Shown here one piece after another: positions 22,191 to 34,725 of a stretch of DNA of 64,000 nucleotides. The stretch spans positions 124,001 through 188,000 of the forward strand of contig JAUGWO010000045.1 in NCBI GenBank assembly GCA_049724395.1, read 5' to 3'. Position numbers and translations under genes: made by a program. The notes under the pieces were generated by a model. That model was not told the origin of the DNA. It ran no database searches and worked only from the letters and a program-made list of their open reading frames with translations. The DNA comes from Spongospora subterranea f. sp. subterranea. Lineage: Eukaryota; Endomyxa: Phytomyxea; Phytomyxea; Plasmodiophorida. Every line of letters starts with the position of its first letter. Position 1 is the first letter of the stretch.

Positions 22191-22606
22191 TACAGCCTGT
22201 AATATTCATCATAGAAGTTCACCTTTCCAACACCATCCCCTTGGCGTTCCGATGCCCCATCATAGAGCAACATCACAGCACACAACGGGTATCATAACCA
22301 CACAGTGGATCGCCCGACTGTTGTAGGTAACAGTACAGTAGTGTATTGAAACACCCCACCAGTGACGATGAGCCCTTATTGGTTTACTCCAGTGCACCAT
22401 TCATATCCTGCCCATAGGGTTTCCGATTCCTCAATTCCTCGTCTAGGTCTTGGCTCATTTCTCTAAGATCTCACCTTCCACGGCTTCTGTTCGCGTGCCC
22501 TTGGAACAAACATTCTGGAATACTGATTTCTAGTTGGACCTGTAAGTTTCGAAACTCGATCAACCCGTACTCGTCGACCCGAATCACTGCTGTTCATTTA
22601 GTAACC
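22191..22606. other. Intergenic between RRP7 and BTB gene
   Basis: About 415 bases. There is no open frame worth naming. A CAGTACAGTAG motif lies at about 22331-22341. Confidence 0.5.
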
Positions 22607-23771
22607 ATGAGCCGCCGTTCAGAAATTCAGCCGTCACCAGTGACTTCAGTTCATTTCCATTCGGATTGCGGCACTGAATTGGGAGCTTTTGTAAACAATC
22701 CGTATTTGCATGACCTCACTATTCTATGTGGCAATCAAGCATTCTTTGCTCACACTGATATTTTGCGGGCACGCTGCGAAACTTTGCATAACATGTTCAA
22801 CCAATCACCTACTAATGTCATGGAAATCGAGACCGATCCTGCAGTTATTCTCCATCTTTTGAAGTACCTCTACACGGACCGGTTTCCAGACATATCTGTT
22901 CCAGCTGAAGTTATTGAACTATTGAGGCTAGCTAAACAGTTGGCGCTACAGGATCTGATTTATCAATTTAAAGCTTCGCTTCCACGATGTAATCAGGGAT
23001 CGCGATTCTGCTGATAGACGGTCACCCCAAAGAGATTCAGAAACATTCGAAGGAGAAGGGGAATCTGACTCTTTCACGATCACTCGCCAAACCAAACAAT
23101 ATGTCGAACCATTCCTTACTGCATCCCGATTTGACGGCAAAGTTACTGTGGTCGTTGGACAGTATAAGTTCAGAAGGCAGAGTGCTGTTTTATTGGCAGC
23201 AAGATCAACCTGGTTTGCCGAGCATATTGACAGTGTTGACGGCACTGTTGACGCTTCTTTTATTCCAGTCATGCAAGTGGCGCTATTATTGCGATTCCTA
23301 CGAATGGAGGGCTACGAGACTATAGAATCGTTCTCGATGGCTATGGAGACCATGCATTGGTCGTGGGTGATGGGAGCCCATTCTCTTCAATCTTGGGTTG
23401 AGCATGTTGTTGTTACCCGCTACCTGAATTGCACGAACGTCTGCCAGATATGGTCGTCTCCGTCATGCAGCGAATACTTATCCGAACGTTGTATGCAGTT
23501 TTTCCAAGATAACTTCATGGATTGCGCAACATCGTCTGGGTTTCTTAATTTGCGACCTGAATTGATGAAAGCGGCTCTGAATGGGGGACACATTGATGCT
23601 GATACAATTTCCATGATGGCGGCTCTGAGACGTTGGGCTCATATCAACGCTGCACATCCCAACGAAAGTGAACAGGTTTTATCGACTCTCCTCCCACCCA
23701 ACACTATGTTCAACATGATCAACCGAATGACCATTCTCGGAGTGAATCGTCGACCCATCACTATGTACTGA
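22607..23771 (+). CDS. Double-BTB domain protein with an unresolved frame change
   Basis: BTB/POZ proteins are adaptors, often for cullin-3 ligases. The first part (22607 to about 22985) reads YLHDLTILCGNQAFFAHTDIL RARCETLHNMF... and VILHLLKYLYTDRFPD, a standard BTB core. The second part (about 23015-23771) reads FDGKVTVVVGQYKFRRQSAV LLAARSTWFAEHI, a second BTB-like fold, then a helical BACK-like C-terminus ending at TGA 23771. The two parts are in different frames. The only GT..AG pair of the right length between them (22989-23040, 52 nt) would create an in-frame TAA at the join. So the gene either has a non-standard intron, a sequence error, or a real break. Confidence 0.7.
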
Positions 23772-24642
23772 TTACATTTCAAAACGTTTTTTTGCCATTC
23801 CAGATTTCGTTAGGCAATACATAACTTATTCCTAAGAACCCTATACCGTGGTACCTAGAATCTTTGTCATGCATATGACGATCTTCGCAATCTGGGTTTT
23901 GTGAAAATGCAGGACAAAATCGTTTAAAAAATCGCGATCCACGAAGCAGTCCTGTATCTCATGTGCACCGATCGACAATCACGAATGCATTTTTATGAGC
24001 TAGAAGAGTCGCCGATGGAGATACGGAACAGGGTGAAAGTTTCAGCAGAATATTGAAGTTGTCATACTTGTGGAGCTGGCATCCACGCCGCAATGCCGAA
24101 GCCGGAAGGCGGTTTCTGTTAGCGTGGTATTTACGTGTGTCTGCGTACTTAGTATAATAACTGGCATTGAGGTCGATTTTGTTTTGATTCAATCCACCGC
24201 CGTTCCGTGCATGTGGCTATGAATACTTTGCGACCTTCGTAACAGTTTACCGGTACCCAGAAACCCTAAAACTGCTCCATGACTCCACCAAAAGCACATG
24301 CTATTATAAACAGGTTCACTGGATGGTCCTCTCCACCCCGCAAATACCGGAAGGCAATAAAACTACTTACCACGGCTTGAGTGGTAATTGTACTTTACAG
24401 GTACCGTGTGCGAGTTCAATCCCACACAGTCGTCAGTTTACGCACTGCCAGGTACGCGTGCCCGCGTCACCAGCTGATCCTGCAGACCTGCAACGGGCAT
24501 CAGTCAGTGGCATATGCAGTTTTCCTGATATCATGAACTGTACTATAGTCATTACCAACAGTCGATAAGCGGTGTTCGTCGCGGTTCATTTCTGGCCATC
24601 ATATCTGATGGTTAACGAATCACGACCTTCGTTTCGGCGCAC
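23772..24642. other. Intergenic upstream of FAB1
   Basis: About 870 bases. A minus-strand frame at 23959-24192 lacks an ATG and known motifs. A stretch at 24378-24425 has a GTTCAATCCC box that looks like a tRNA B-box, but the flanks do not fold into a cloverleaf. Nothing else is seen. Confidence 0.45.
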
Positions 24643-27600
24643 ATGATCTCACTAGACAGTTCGCCTTCCCGCAGTAAGCACGACAGGTCAATAGTAATCG
24701 ATTTCGTCGTATTTTGCAAACGAGTATATGTTCTTACGTAGATTCATTTTTTTGTTTTTTAGAAATATTAGTTTATCATGCCCCGCCTCGCCCAGTTCCT
24801 CCTGGATGCCGGATGAAGCTTGCAACCATTGCTATAACTGTGATCGACCGTTCTCGCTCTTTGTATGCCAATAATTTGACGTATCTGTTTTTTCCTGAAT
24901 TTTGATTCAGAGACGGCGCCATCACTGCCGGAAATGTGGACAGATTTTCTGTGCAAGGTGCTTCATCCGCGTAGCCTGCAATCATCAACATCTTATTTAT
25001 GGTTGCAGCTGCTCAGGAAATATAATTGATTCTGGCCGTGCATGCGATTACTGTAGCTCAATTGCAAAATATTTTTCATCGTGCAACCAAGTAATAATCC
25101 TTTATCGTCTTGCTAATAGCTTATTTTTATTTTATTTTTTGCGTTAGAATCGAATTGCTCCGGAATTGTCTCTATCCTGTGCCCCTAATTGTTATATTGA
25201 CGAGATTATTTCTGAGACGATATACGCACGAGTGCAGGTAGTGCATTGACGTGCGGCCGGTGCAAGCATTAACTATTTTGTCAAAGGCAACTGTTGAGTC
25301 TTTAAATAGCAAGGTGGATGCTACTGCACACCTTCCATTTATGGAGCTTGCTATCCAGGCATCAAGTGCCCTGGAAATTTGGCCGAATCATGGAGATAAC
25401 AGGGACCCCAGACAATATGTTCAGGTTTTTGGCTTTATATGGTGCCAGAGAACCGCTTTCCTAAGATGTGCTCTAGATTTGCGCTGACGCGGAATCTAGT
25501 CAGAGTTTCTGCATGATAGGCTGTGTTATCAATAAGGCGATCGCTCATCGCCGCATGCGTACCAAGATAATGAAGCCTAAAATTGTTTTGCTTCAGGTCG
25601 CTGTGTTTCATGAGTTGACTCCAATTGTAACTTTGGAATTAGGGAGCTCTTGAGTATGACCGTAATCCATGCAGGATGACATCGTTAACATCGGTGCGTG
25701 AAGGAGAAGTCGTATACCTCAAAATTTTGATCGCCAAAATTATGCAACATTCTCCGGATTTGTTGCTGACGCATCGGTCAATATCAGGGCACGCCCTGTC
25801 GCTTCTTTTGCATCATGGAGTCACTTGCATCGTTAACGTCAGTCAGGACGATTTACAACGAATCGCTCGGTGTACTGGGGCGTCGGTCCTCGAATCAGTT
25901 GATCAAATAGCGGTAAAAGTCAATGTTTTGCAGGTTTGTAGTTTATTCTTTTTTAGGGTAATCTGGGGACTTGTAGAATATTTTACGCCTCGAGGGCGTC
26001 GGATCAGCCTGCCTGCTTCTTTGAAGGCTGTCTACCAGCATCAGGATCCACCATTGTCATGAACTGCCTGAATGATGTTGTCACGAAATTGATGTCGAAT
26101 GCAATCGTCCATGCGTACAACGCCAAGTATGACTTCGTGGTCCATTGATGATTGGCCATTTTCTAATATCGACCCAGGTGTGAAATTTCATTAGAACGAA
26201 TTCTTGGAGCGAATTATTGTGACGTATCGAAAGAATTGAGTACCGAGCGTCTTCCTTTTTCGATGTTGACTTGAACCTCAATTTTTAACAGGTGGGACGT
26301 CATATGGACTAACAATATCTGCATCAGGACCCGACTTTGTTATTCGACGAATGCACATTGCCGAATCATGGTTGAATGCATTTCAATTTTGATTTCCACA
26401 TCATTTAATCCGTATGCTTAGGCCCTGTTCCCACCACTGTGATGCGATCTCTTTTTATCAGCAAGGTCTATACGCCGAAGTGTCCTCATGTGTCGTCCTG
26501 AACTTTGTTTTGATTTAGGAGATTTATCGCTTCGAGAATTCTTATGCGAATCTTTTTTATTTCCGTTTTTCACATGCAACGATTGCCGGCGCTCTCCATT
26601 GCAACATACTGTCGTGTTTGAGCAAGATTCTTCCCGTATCACTTTACAATTAGGATTGAATTCCCGGTAAACATAATTGCATGCTACCTAGTACATTAAT
26701 ATCAACAGATGTGCCAGGGTGACTAACTCCGAGATTACCACGTGGGCATTGTGCTCAATTTGCGCTGCTCCTGGCAACATCTGTTCCCCGCCAGAACCAG
26801 TTCCTGTTCACGCTCTTCAAATTTCCTTCTACAGATTCTTACAATTGTATGTGGTTGACAAGCTTTCCTGTTGTCGAGCATGTAACCATAAATTAAGAAC
26901 CGAGCACGTGCGGTAAGGAAAACATCCAGTATATTTTCCAGCGAAGCTAACCTGATATTAGTCAGTTTTCCTTCAATTCCTTCACATTGACAATAACCTA
27001 TATTGCGCGGCCTCATTATTCAATATCCCCAAATCTGTACCATAATGCTTCGCCCAATGCTGAGTTAGCAGTTTCTCCCGAAGTGGTTTCTCGATTTATC
27101 CATCTTGTATTTTGATCAACACGTACGGGATAGCCATTCGTTTGATACCAAGTTAATTTTAGGCTAATGCGTGTCTGGATGATTTCCGTACATTCTCCAC
27201 TTTGCGTGTCGAAGTTGATGAGTTTCGGGATCTGATGATGACATCTCTTCATCAAAGCGAGATGACTGGTTCCAAGCTTTCACGAATTCGATTTGATTTG
27301 CTTAACCAGGCTAAGTCTCGCATTCCTTTCGCATTGGCATGCTCTTGCACTAAGTGAGAATTGGGTTAGATCGTGGAATCAAAGCTGCAAGCGATCGTCG
27401 GCATCACCCTTAGTTTCGATGTCGGCTTTGGACGGAGATTCACTTTCAGCCAGCTTAGCATTGGCCTTGGCCTCTGCTTCTCATCAAGAAGCAATTCAAG
27501 GTCCGTTCCGATTGCTGAGGTTTCAGGGGAACTTCGCTAATTTTGCTGATAAGGCCTTGATAGTCGAGAAGCATCTCTGCATGTTTTGTTGAATGACAAT

Positions 27601-28723
27601 AACGACGGTCATCTAACAGTGGTTCATGGAACGTCAGACAGTCAAACATCTATTGTATTTTTTCCTCGTCAAAGCGCTGCCCTGCGACGTTTAACCGTTG
27701 GGGATAGCGTTGCTGATTTGGTGGCTGCCTATGTGGCGTTTATTCATCAAATATATTCATATTCCCATAGGAATTTGCTGTGAGCTTAAGTGATTTTGGT
27801 GAATGGATGGCATCAGGAGGGAAATCCGATGCAACTTTCGGCAAGAGTCGCGATGGCAGATTTGTCATCAAAGTCGTGAAGAAAAAGGACATCAATATGT
27901 TCAAGCAAATGGGGTTAGAATATTATAGGTGGGATCTAATGAGATTTCTATGTTGCCATCGTTTAATGTGCCCTAGATATATGGGATCATCCCTCAGCTC
28001 AGGCAGACCGACAATATTGATACCGATAATTGGCGTATTCCGGGTTGTCATGGGTAGCATTTCTAAGCACATTATTGTACTTCCCAATTTGTTCTATGGA
28101 ATGAACCGCGTCCACAAGGTATTCGATCTCAAAGGTTGTGTGAGGGTTCAACGCCACTCCATGGCAACGCAAAATCCACCAAGCGACAGGTTGACTGACC
28201 ATTTTTTCTTCTTTATTTGTGTTAATGTAGTCGTGACAGTTCTGCCCACGAAACTGCCACTCTTCTGGATGGTAATCTTTTAACCTTCACTGGCGGCATG
28301 CCTTTAACTTTGTGTCCAACGTCGTTATCACTTTTGAAGCAAGCATTGAAAGTCAGAATACTTATTGTTTAACTGGTCCGTTTTAAAATGGTCATCTAGA
28401 GTGATACCACGTTCCTCGCATCAAGGTCGATCGTCGACTATTCGGTACTGTTCGGATTAGATTCCGAAAAACAGCAGATCTCACTCGCAATCATCGACTA
28501 TCTGCGCCCTTATTCAATAGATGCGGTTAGCTGTCATCTTTCTTCATTTGATGTTTCTCGCTCAAACTGACATCTCAAACTGCAGATGTTAGAGACTCAA
28601 GTGAAATCACTAGGGATGCTCGCTGGACTTCCGTTGCCTACTGTTATTCCGCCCCATGATTACAGGATCAGGTTTTGTCGAGCGCTTAGCACATATTTCG
28701 GGTTAGAAGATTCCGGAATATAA
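24643..28723 (+). CDS. PIKFYVE: PtdIns3P 5-kinase FAB1/PIKfyve
   Basis: Makes PtdIns(3,5)P2 on endosome and vacuole membranes. Many short exons. The N-terminal exon (ATG 24643) leads to a FYVE zinc finger: WMPDEACNHCYNC, a short intron, then RRRHHCRKCGQIFCARCF (the RRHHCRxCG PtdIns3P-binding motif) and ACDYC. A CCT-like chaperonin domain follows (about 25500-25930): AIAHRRMRTKIMKPKIVLLQ, DLLLTHRSISGHAL, DDLQRIARCTGASVLESVDQ. The C-terminal PIP-kinase domain (about 27780-28723) has FVIKVVKKKDI (catalytic Lys), KVFDLKG, SIVDYSVLFGLD and the last exon MLETQVKSLGMLAGLPLPTV IPP...YRIRFCRALSTYF. The region 25930-27780 holds several exons I did not fully splice. Stop TAA 28721-28723. Confidence 0.88.
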
Positions 28724-28957
28724 CGCAGCTTTTAATTAATCTTATTTTCATTGTACAAATAAAAAAACATATCAACTCCAATCCGATTTTTTCTCCATTC
28801 CGAGATATTTCGTGAAAGGTGATCGATCCGGTCAAACTCCACAATCTCCTGCTACATAGCGGACTGGCATTCGATGAAACTAGATTCAACGGGTAAGATG
28901 GGCTCGAAGACACTGCAGCAATCCGTTGCACGAGGTTAGACATGCGCGCCTGGGGCG

Positions 28958-29423
28958 ATGCACTCTGCTAATTTCCGCCCAACAGTTGACAGAAAGCTGG
29001 AAGCCATACAGGAACGCCTGACAATGTTCCAGGACAAACTGAAAACCTGTCAGTCAGACTCGGCCCGGCAGCCCGTAATATCTGAGATTGGATTTTTGCA
29101 AACACGTAAAATGGTTTGCCAGAAACATAAGGGAGTGTTACTGAAATCAGCGAACACCAGTAAAGAAGAAGGTTGGCCATCGCTTGTTCTCGTAAATCGA
29201 GGCTTTACGAATGAGTATAGATTGGCAGAATCACGGATTGTTAGCTCCTGTAATCAAGTTCTTTAGCTCATGGAACCTGTCCCCGGTGCCGAGTGCCGAC
29301 GCAGGCAATGCCCAACTAGCTGGGTCGCTGAAAGACCGTCAGACCATTCCAGGGGAAGCGAACGATCAGTCGAAGAAACCGGCGCCGTTGAGAAAGCGAT
29401 CCGGCCACATAAGAGCACATTAG
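28958..29423 (+). CDS. Small helical protein of unknown function
   Basis: ATG 28958. The first exon reads MHSANFRPTVDRKLEAIQER then LTMFQDKLKTC, an amphipathic coiled coil. A possible 37-nt GTAAAT..GGCAG intron near 29194-29230 joins to NHGLLAPVIKFFSSWNLSP and a Pro/Lys-rich tail ending at TAG 29421-29423. No family recognised. The intron is at the short limit for this genome; without it the first frame ends at 29266. It is convergent with the EMAPII-type gene. Confidence 0.45.
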
Positions 29424-29577
29424 GAAGACAATGTATATGCTCCATCCTGGAAAGAGGCAAAATTCAAAGTGGAATAGAAAACACTTCGCTCAATAGAATC
29501 GCTTTATGCTGAGCCAAATGGAAAACGTATAGAGCGAAATGATCAATTTAAGAGTGACTATTGAGAAACGACCGCCA

Positions 29578-30552
<975 letters not shown>

Positions 30553-30853
30553 TCGCCTCAGTCAGCAGATATGGCCAAAAACGGCCGCCGGGTTGGTTGA
30601 TCCGACACGGACTACGGGGATCATGTCCAAAAAGCGCCAGGTCGGAACGAACATAACAGGCTCAACGGACTTCGCAACGACGAGTTATGAATTGACGATA
30701 CGTCGTTCGCTGATTGAGATCCAGATGATTGCTAAATATGAGTTTATATCTTAAAAATAGAATCCACTTATCGTGCTGGGCCGGACTTCAGTCCTCCAAC
30801 CTCCAGAATACCAGCGATGATTTGAGATGAATCTGAAAGGGATCTATAAAACA
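30553..30853. other. Short intergenic interval
   Basis: About 300 bases between the EMAPII-type gene start and the GID8 stop. A plus-strand 40-codon frame from an ATG near 30626 (MSKKRQVGTNITGSTDFATT) looks somewhat coding but has no known match. A minus-strand stretch DSSQIIAGILEVGGLKSGPAR just after the GID8 stop could be an alternative last exon of GID8. Confidence 0.35.
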
Positions 30854-31832
30854 TTACAGGTCTTGCTCCATGCGATCAGTTGTCGGCTCAGGCATCGCTG
30901 CCCCCTCTGAATATGTCGGAAATCCAACCAGCTTGTCTAGACGTTCTTCCGTCCAAATTAAGCGTCGCAACAAATCTAACAGTTTTGGATCTGAAAAAGG
31001 ACAGTTTTGGAAACAGAGCGGAGCGTTATTTCTAAATCAGATTCAAACCTTTCTCTTGACCGATGTGGCCAAGAATGGCAATGTTCGCCGAAGATGCAAG
31101 TTCGTTTCGATGCTTCTGGTCCACTAAGTAGGATAGTGGACAATTATCCAGATCTTCGAAAGCCAACAGCGACATAAGTTGTTCGATTTCTGCGAGAAAT
31201 TCGGCATTTTCTAAAGCTCTTAACGCTAAATTCTGTGCGAAGGAGTTTTCAGCAGTCGCGATTCGAAAAATGCGAGAATCACAAAAACCTGTTGGGCGAA
31301 CAACAGCGCGGCTTGCAAATCCCCAGATCGGATTAGTTCAATCAACTGCTGGCCTTTGAGGCGAAAACATAGCGCCTCATCGCGATCAAGAATTTCGCAA
31401 TCGAACTCGTTGATACGGTTAATGGCCTGTGATATTGCTCCTTGCTTGATTAACGATGCGATTTCAACGCGATCCGTCATGGACTTTAAGATGTTCATGT
31501 CCACTAGTTGATCAACGATGTCATCGGTTCATTCAGGTGAATAGGGATAGGACGTACTTGATATGCCACTCTCTTTCTGAAACCGTTCGGCAACGGTATA
31601 GTGTCCTTCCACAACGAGAAAGTTCATGACAAGTCGATCCATCGACCTAATGCATTTCTATTCGGAACGCATGGCATCAAAGCGTTGGCGGTGCGACGCA
31701 CCGTTTACGAATTTCGACCCGATTCAGGCGATCGGTCCACTGGTGAGGTGTGATTCCCATGGATGTGACCACACCCCCATGTTCGGAAGAACCGGACGAG
31801 GCGCTATCATCATCGTCTTCATCGATATCCAT
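30854..31832 (-). CDS. GID8: GID8/TWA1, LisH-CTLH subunit of the GID/CTLH E3 ligase
   Basis: Scaffold subunit of the CTLH ubiquitin ligase. Exon 1 (ATG 31832) is an acidic start MDIDEDDDDSASSGSSEHGG then WTDRLNRVEIRKR. A roughly 60-nt intron leads to SMDRLVMNFLVVEGHYTVAE RFQKESGI, the LisH motif (RLVMNFLVxEG is diagnostic). Next come the CTLH domain IASLIKQGAISQAINRINEF, LKGQQLIELIRSGDLQAALLFAQ and the CRA part AEIEQLMSLLAFEDLDNCPLSYL, then DPKLLDLLRRLIWTEERLDK. Stop TAA 30854-30856. Confidence 0.88.
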
Positions 31833-32661
31833 GATGGGATGGCGCTACTCTTGACCTGACTGTGTTTTACCCGTGCCGTACCAGTGGTACAGGGTCAAAC
31901 AGCAGTTGGTACCTGTTGGTGTTACCGGCCTTCAACAGTCATCACATTCTAGCGCAGCCTAGTCAGTCATGTCACATTGCGTACTGGAGTCCTCCTTTTA
32001 TTACAGAATACAGATGGCAATCCCAGTGTATTTCGCTAATCAGGCTTTCCATGCACATCAGAGATTATCTTGAACAAACACTCCTCCTATTTACTGTTCA
32101 TTCATCACTATTTTTTTTTCGCAAATTTGACCAACTACAGTAGCACAAAACAGGGCAAATCGGCGGTGTCTAGTCGCAGAGTTGGTAATTTTGTATTGGA
32201 CCGTTGGTTTGAGTAATGACGATCGAAAGCGTGGCAAACAGTGGAGTGCATTGCGATCAATGGTGCAACCAGCAGAAAGTCGTTTCTGAGCCTGTTGGGC
32301 GGCGTCAATAGGTATCTGTCGAAACGTTGGCAACTCTGCGAATATCATCTTGCACGAAGGCCTCAGCTCGAGCGGTTCCCATTGCAATCCGCGCCAATTG
32401 ACTCATGACAACGTAGAAACAAACAATGGAGTCCCGCCCTCAAAAAGTCATTAACTGCCAACAAGCTACCTAAGATCCATCCGACGTCAACGTCTGCAAT
32501 AATCGCATCGCCATTTGGGCTCACCCTTCGTTCAACACCAGCAGTTGTCGTCGAACTAATCCGGTTCAGACGCAACGAGCAACGACCAGCTGGATAGACA
32601 CGTTATTGGGCGTTTGTTGGGCAGACAATTCTGTCGGGTACACCGTTGATCCAATGGTATT
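31833..32661 (-). other. Interval with a possible small minus-strand gene
   Basis: About 830 bases between GID8 and the RING gene (divergent). On the minus strand an ATG at 32406 starts MSQLARIAMGTARAEAFVQD then DIRRVAN, which looks coding and stops at a TGA about 33 codons later. A short GT..AG intron could instead join it to a frame running to about 32091. No family recognised. The rest is spacer. Confidence 0.3.
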
Positions 32662-34279
32662 ATGTCTAAAGGGGCCGCTAAGGAACTCAAGCGAATAATT
32701 GCTCTGGGAAATGTCCCCGGGAACCCCTGTCCGGACGACGGGATGGAGGCCATTCGCGACAAGTTCGAGCGAATGAAATCCCTCTCGGATGTGGACAAAC
32801 AGGTGATCGAGCTGATTCAGGAGCGAATGACGCAGCAGCGGAGCGAGTTCGCGCAACGTCGAACCACGACCAGGATGATCTGCAGTAAATTCGAGGACCT
32901 GGAGAGAATATGTCGGGCCGATCGGGAACACGCTGAACTGCTGAAGAATACGGTCGAGGAGCAGCAACAGGAACTCGTCAAGGTCCGGTGCGAGAAGGAT
33001 TCGTTGGCGACGCTGAACGAAACGTTGAGGCAGGAGGTCGCGGCTAAACGCGAGGCGTATGCAGCCATCGTCAATCGCTGCGCTGAGAAAGACGCCTTGA
33101 TTGTTGCTCAGAATACCGAGATCGCGACCTTGAATGAGGTCGTTCACAGGCGGAATATCCAGAACTCGGACGCCTGTAAACAGTACATGGATTCGACGCA
33201 AACGATCGAAAGGCTTCAACAGGAACGAAACGGGCTGTCCCAGGAGCTGAGCGATATTCGCAAGCGGATCGTGGAGATGGAGGCGGCCAGAGAGAGCAAC
33301 GACCGGCAATTTACTGAGGGCATGCAGGAGAGGATCGGCCGGTTGGAATTAGAGAATCAGGAACTGCAGGTCAACACGACCAGGGATTCCTTGGAATATC
33401 GACAGGCAGATGGCCGCCTTGAAAGCGGATCTCCAACTGCAGACGCAGGCGAATGCGGTCGTCGTGGCGAAATTAAGGGAGGAGTCCGACCAGGCGAAAA
33501 CAGAGCTGGATCAGGTCAGGAACCGGATGGACGACGAAATCAACGGCCATCGCGAAGAGCTCGCCAGGAGGATCACAGATCTGCGCGAGCTTGAGGTCAA
33601 CTACCGCTGCCTAAAGGATGATTTCGAAAACGCCCAGATACAGGTGACAACGTTCATGAATGGTGAGCATGTCTGGCACGAAAAGCATGATGAACTTCGG
33701 ACCCAGCTCCAGGACACAATCCTGGAACTGCGTTGCTGTCAATCGCACAATGTTGAGCTGTTAGAAGGCAATGCCAAATGCGTTGACCTGGAAAACCGTG
33801 TTGCGCAACTAGGGAACGTTATTTCGTATATGAAGCAGCAAACACTACAAGATCGGGTCAACCTTGACCAGGAGATCGAAATCGAAAGGTCAAAAATCCA
33901 TCAGCTCAATACAGTGATCGAAGGCCATCGAATCAAGGAAAAATCGTCGGCAGATCGTGTGGCACGATTGTGTGCCACTGAATGCGAAGTTCGAGCCGCC
34001 GTCGCCAAACTGCTGAACGCCCAAGAGACGATGGAAGGGTCGTTCACCTGCCTCGTGTGCATGAAGCTGTTCAACGACGCCATGACCTGTGTGCCCTGCG
34101 GTCATGTTGTGTGCAGGGCGTGCAGCTCCCAGGAACTCTGCCGAGAATGCTGCCGCCCGACAACCAGCGCCATCCCCAATCGGAATATGGACGCGCTGAC
34201 GGGGAAGTTCACGTATTCGCGGGTGGTCCTGTCGAAGCTCAAAGAAGACCTTAGTTCCAGCCCTTTATTCTCGGAGTAA
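32662..34279 (+). CDS. Long coiled-coil RING-finger protein
   Basis: Two exons joined by a 40-nt intron at 33370-33409 (donor after ELQ, acceptor before ATGGCC), giving about 525 residues. Residues about 45-430 are nearly continuous heptad-rich coiled coil (ERMTQQRSEFAQRRTTTRMI, RLQQERNGLSQELSDIRKRI). A C-terminal RING (C3HC4-like) reads FTCLVCMKLFNDAMTCVPCGH VVCRACSS...CRECCRP, followed by a conserved-looking tail NMDALTGKFTYSRVVLSKLKE. The architecture recalls Bre1 and centrosomal/ciliary RING proteins, but the RING sequence is not Bre1-like (it lacks CxxRxKD). A putative E3 ligase with unknown partner. Confidence 0.75.
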
Positions 34280-34381
34280 AACCAGTCTCCTGGCCGTTCT
34301 TCAAGCGAGTTCAACGTAAAGCCAAGAAGGTTATCGAGACAGATGAATAAATATCATATTTGTGTAATGACCTAAGGAATG

Positions 34382-34717
34382 TCATTCCTTGTGATTATCG
34401 GCAGATTTGAGCGATATATCAGTTAGATCGCCGTACTTTTTGTCAAACTCTGAGATCCTGTCGGGAACAAACGTCAACGACGTGAGTAGGTACGAAGACG
34501 ACGCATACAGGTCTTTCCCCTTGAATGCATACGGAGATTCGGGGACAGATCGCATTGGGGTCAACACTTCGATCGGTCCGACAGCGGGGCCCACTGACGA
34601 CGACTTCCTGCTCATGACCTGATCCGACATCTTCTTGATGAACTTCAGATCGCGATCTTTGATGGCGGTCATCCTAGCCCTCACTGTTTCAGACCCATTC
34701 CCTGAATCAGAATGCAT
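34382..34717 (-). CDS. Small Ser/Lys-rich protein, unknown
   Basis: A 111-codon single frame, ATG 34717 to TAA 34382. It begins MHSDSGNGSETVRARMTAIKD, has a short helix DLKFIKKMSDQVMSRKSSS and ends with ISEFDKKYGDLTDISLKSAD. Mostly disordered by composition. I do not recognise a family. It lies between the RING gene (convergent) and the PH/GRAM-like gene (same strand, 9 bases apart), close enough that it could be a downstream exon of the latter. Confidence 0.45.
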   Translation of the reverse strand: MHSDSGNGSETVRARMTAIKDRDLKFIKKMSDQVMSRKSSSVGPAVGPIEVLTPMRSVPESPYAFKGKDLYASSSYLLTSLTFVPDRISEFDKKYGDLTDISLKSADNHKE

Positions 34718-34725
34718 TTTTCAAT

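Noticed and set aside
24378-24425. Possible tRNA gene (A-box-like CTTGAGTGG and B-box-like GTTCAATCCC)
   Set aside because: The bases around the T-loop do not form a five-pair T stem and no acceptor stem pairs up.
32566-33309. Long open frame (247 codons) on the minus strand
   Set aside because: Antisense shadow of the coiled-coil RING gene, which has a proper start, an intron and a RING domain on the plus strand.
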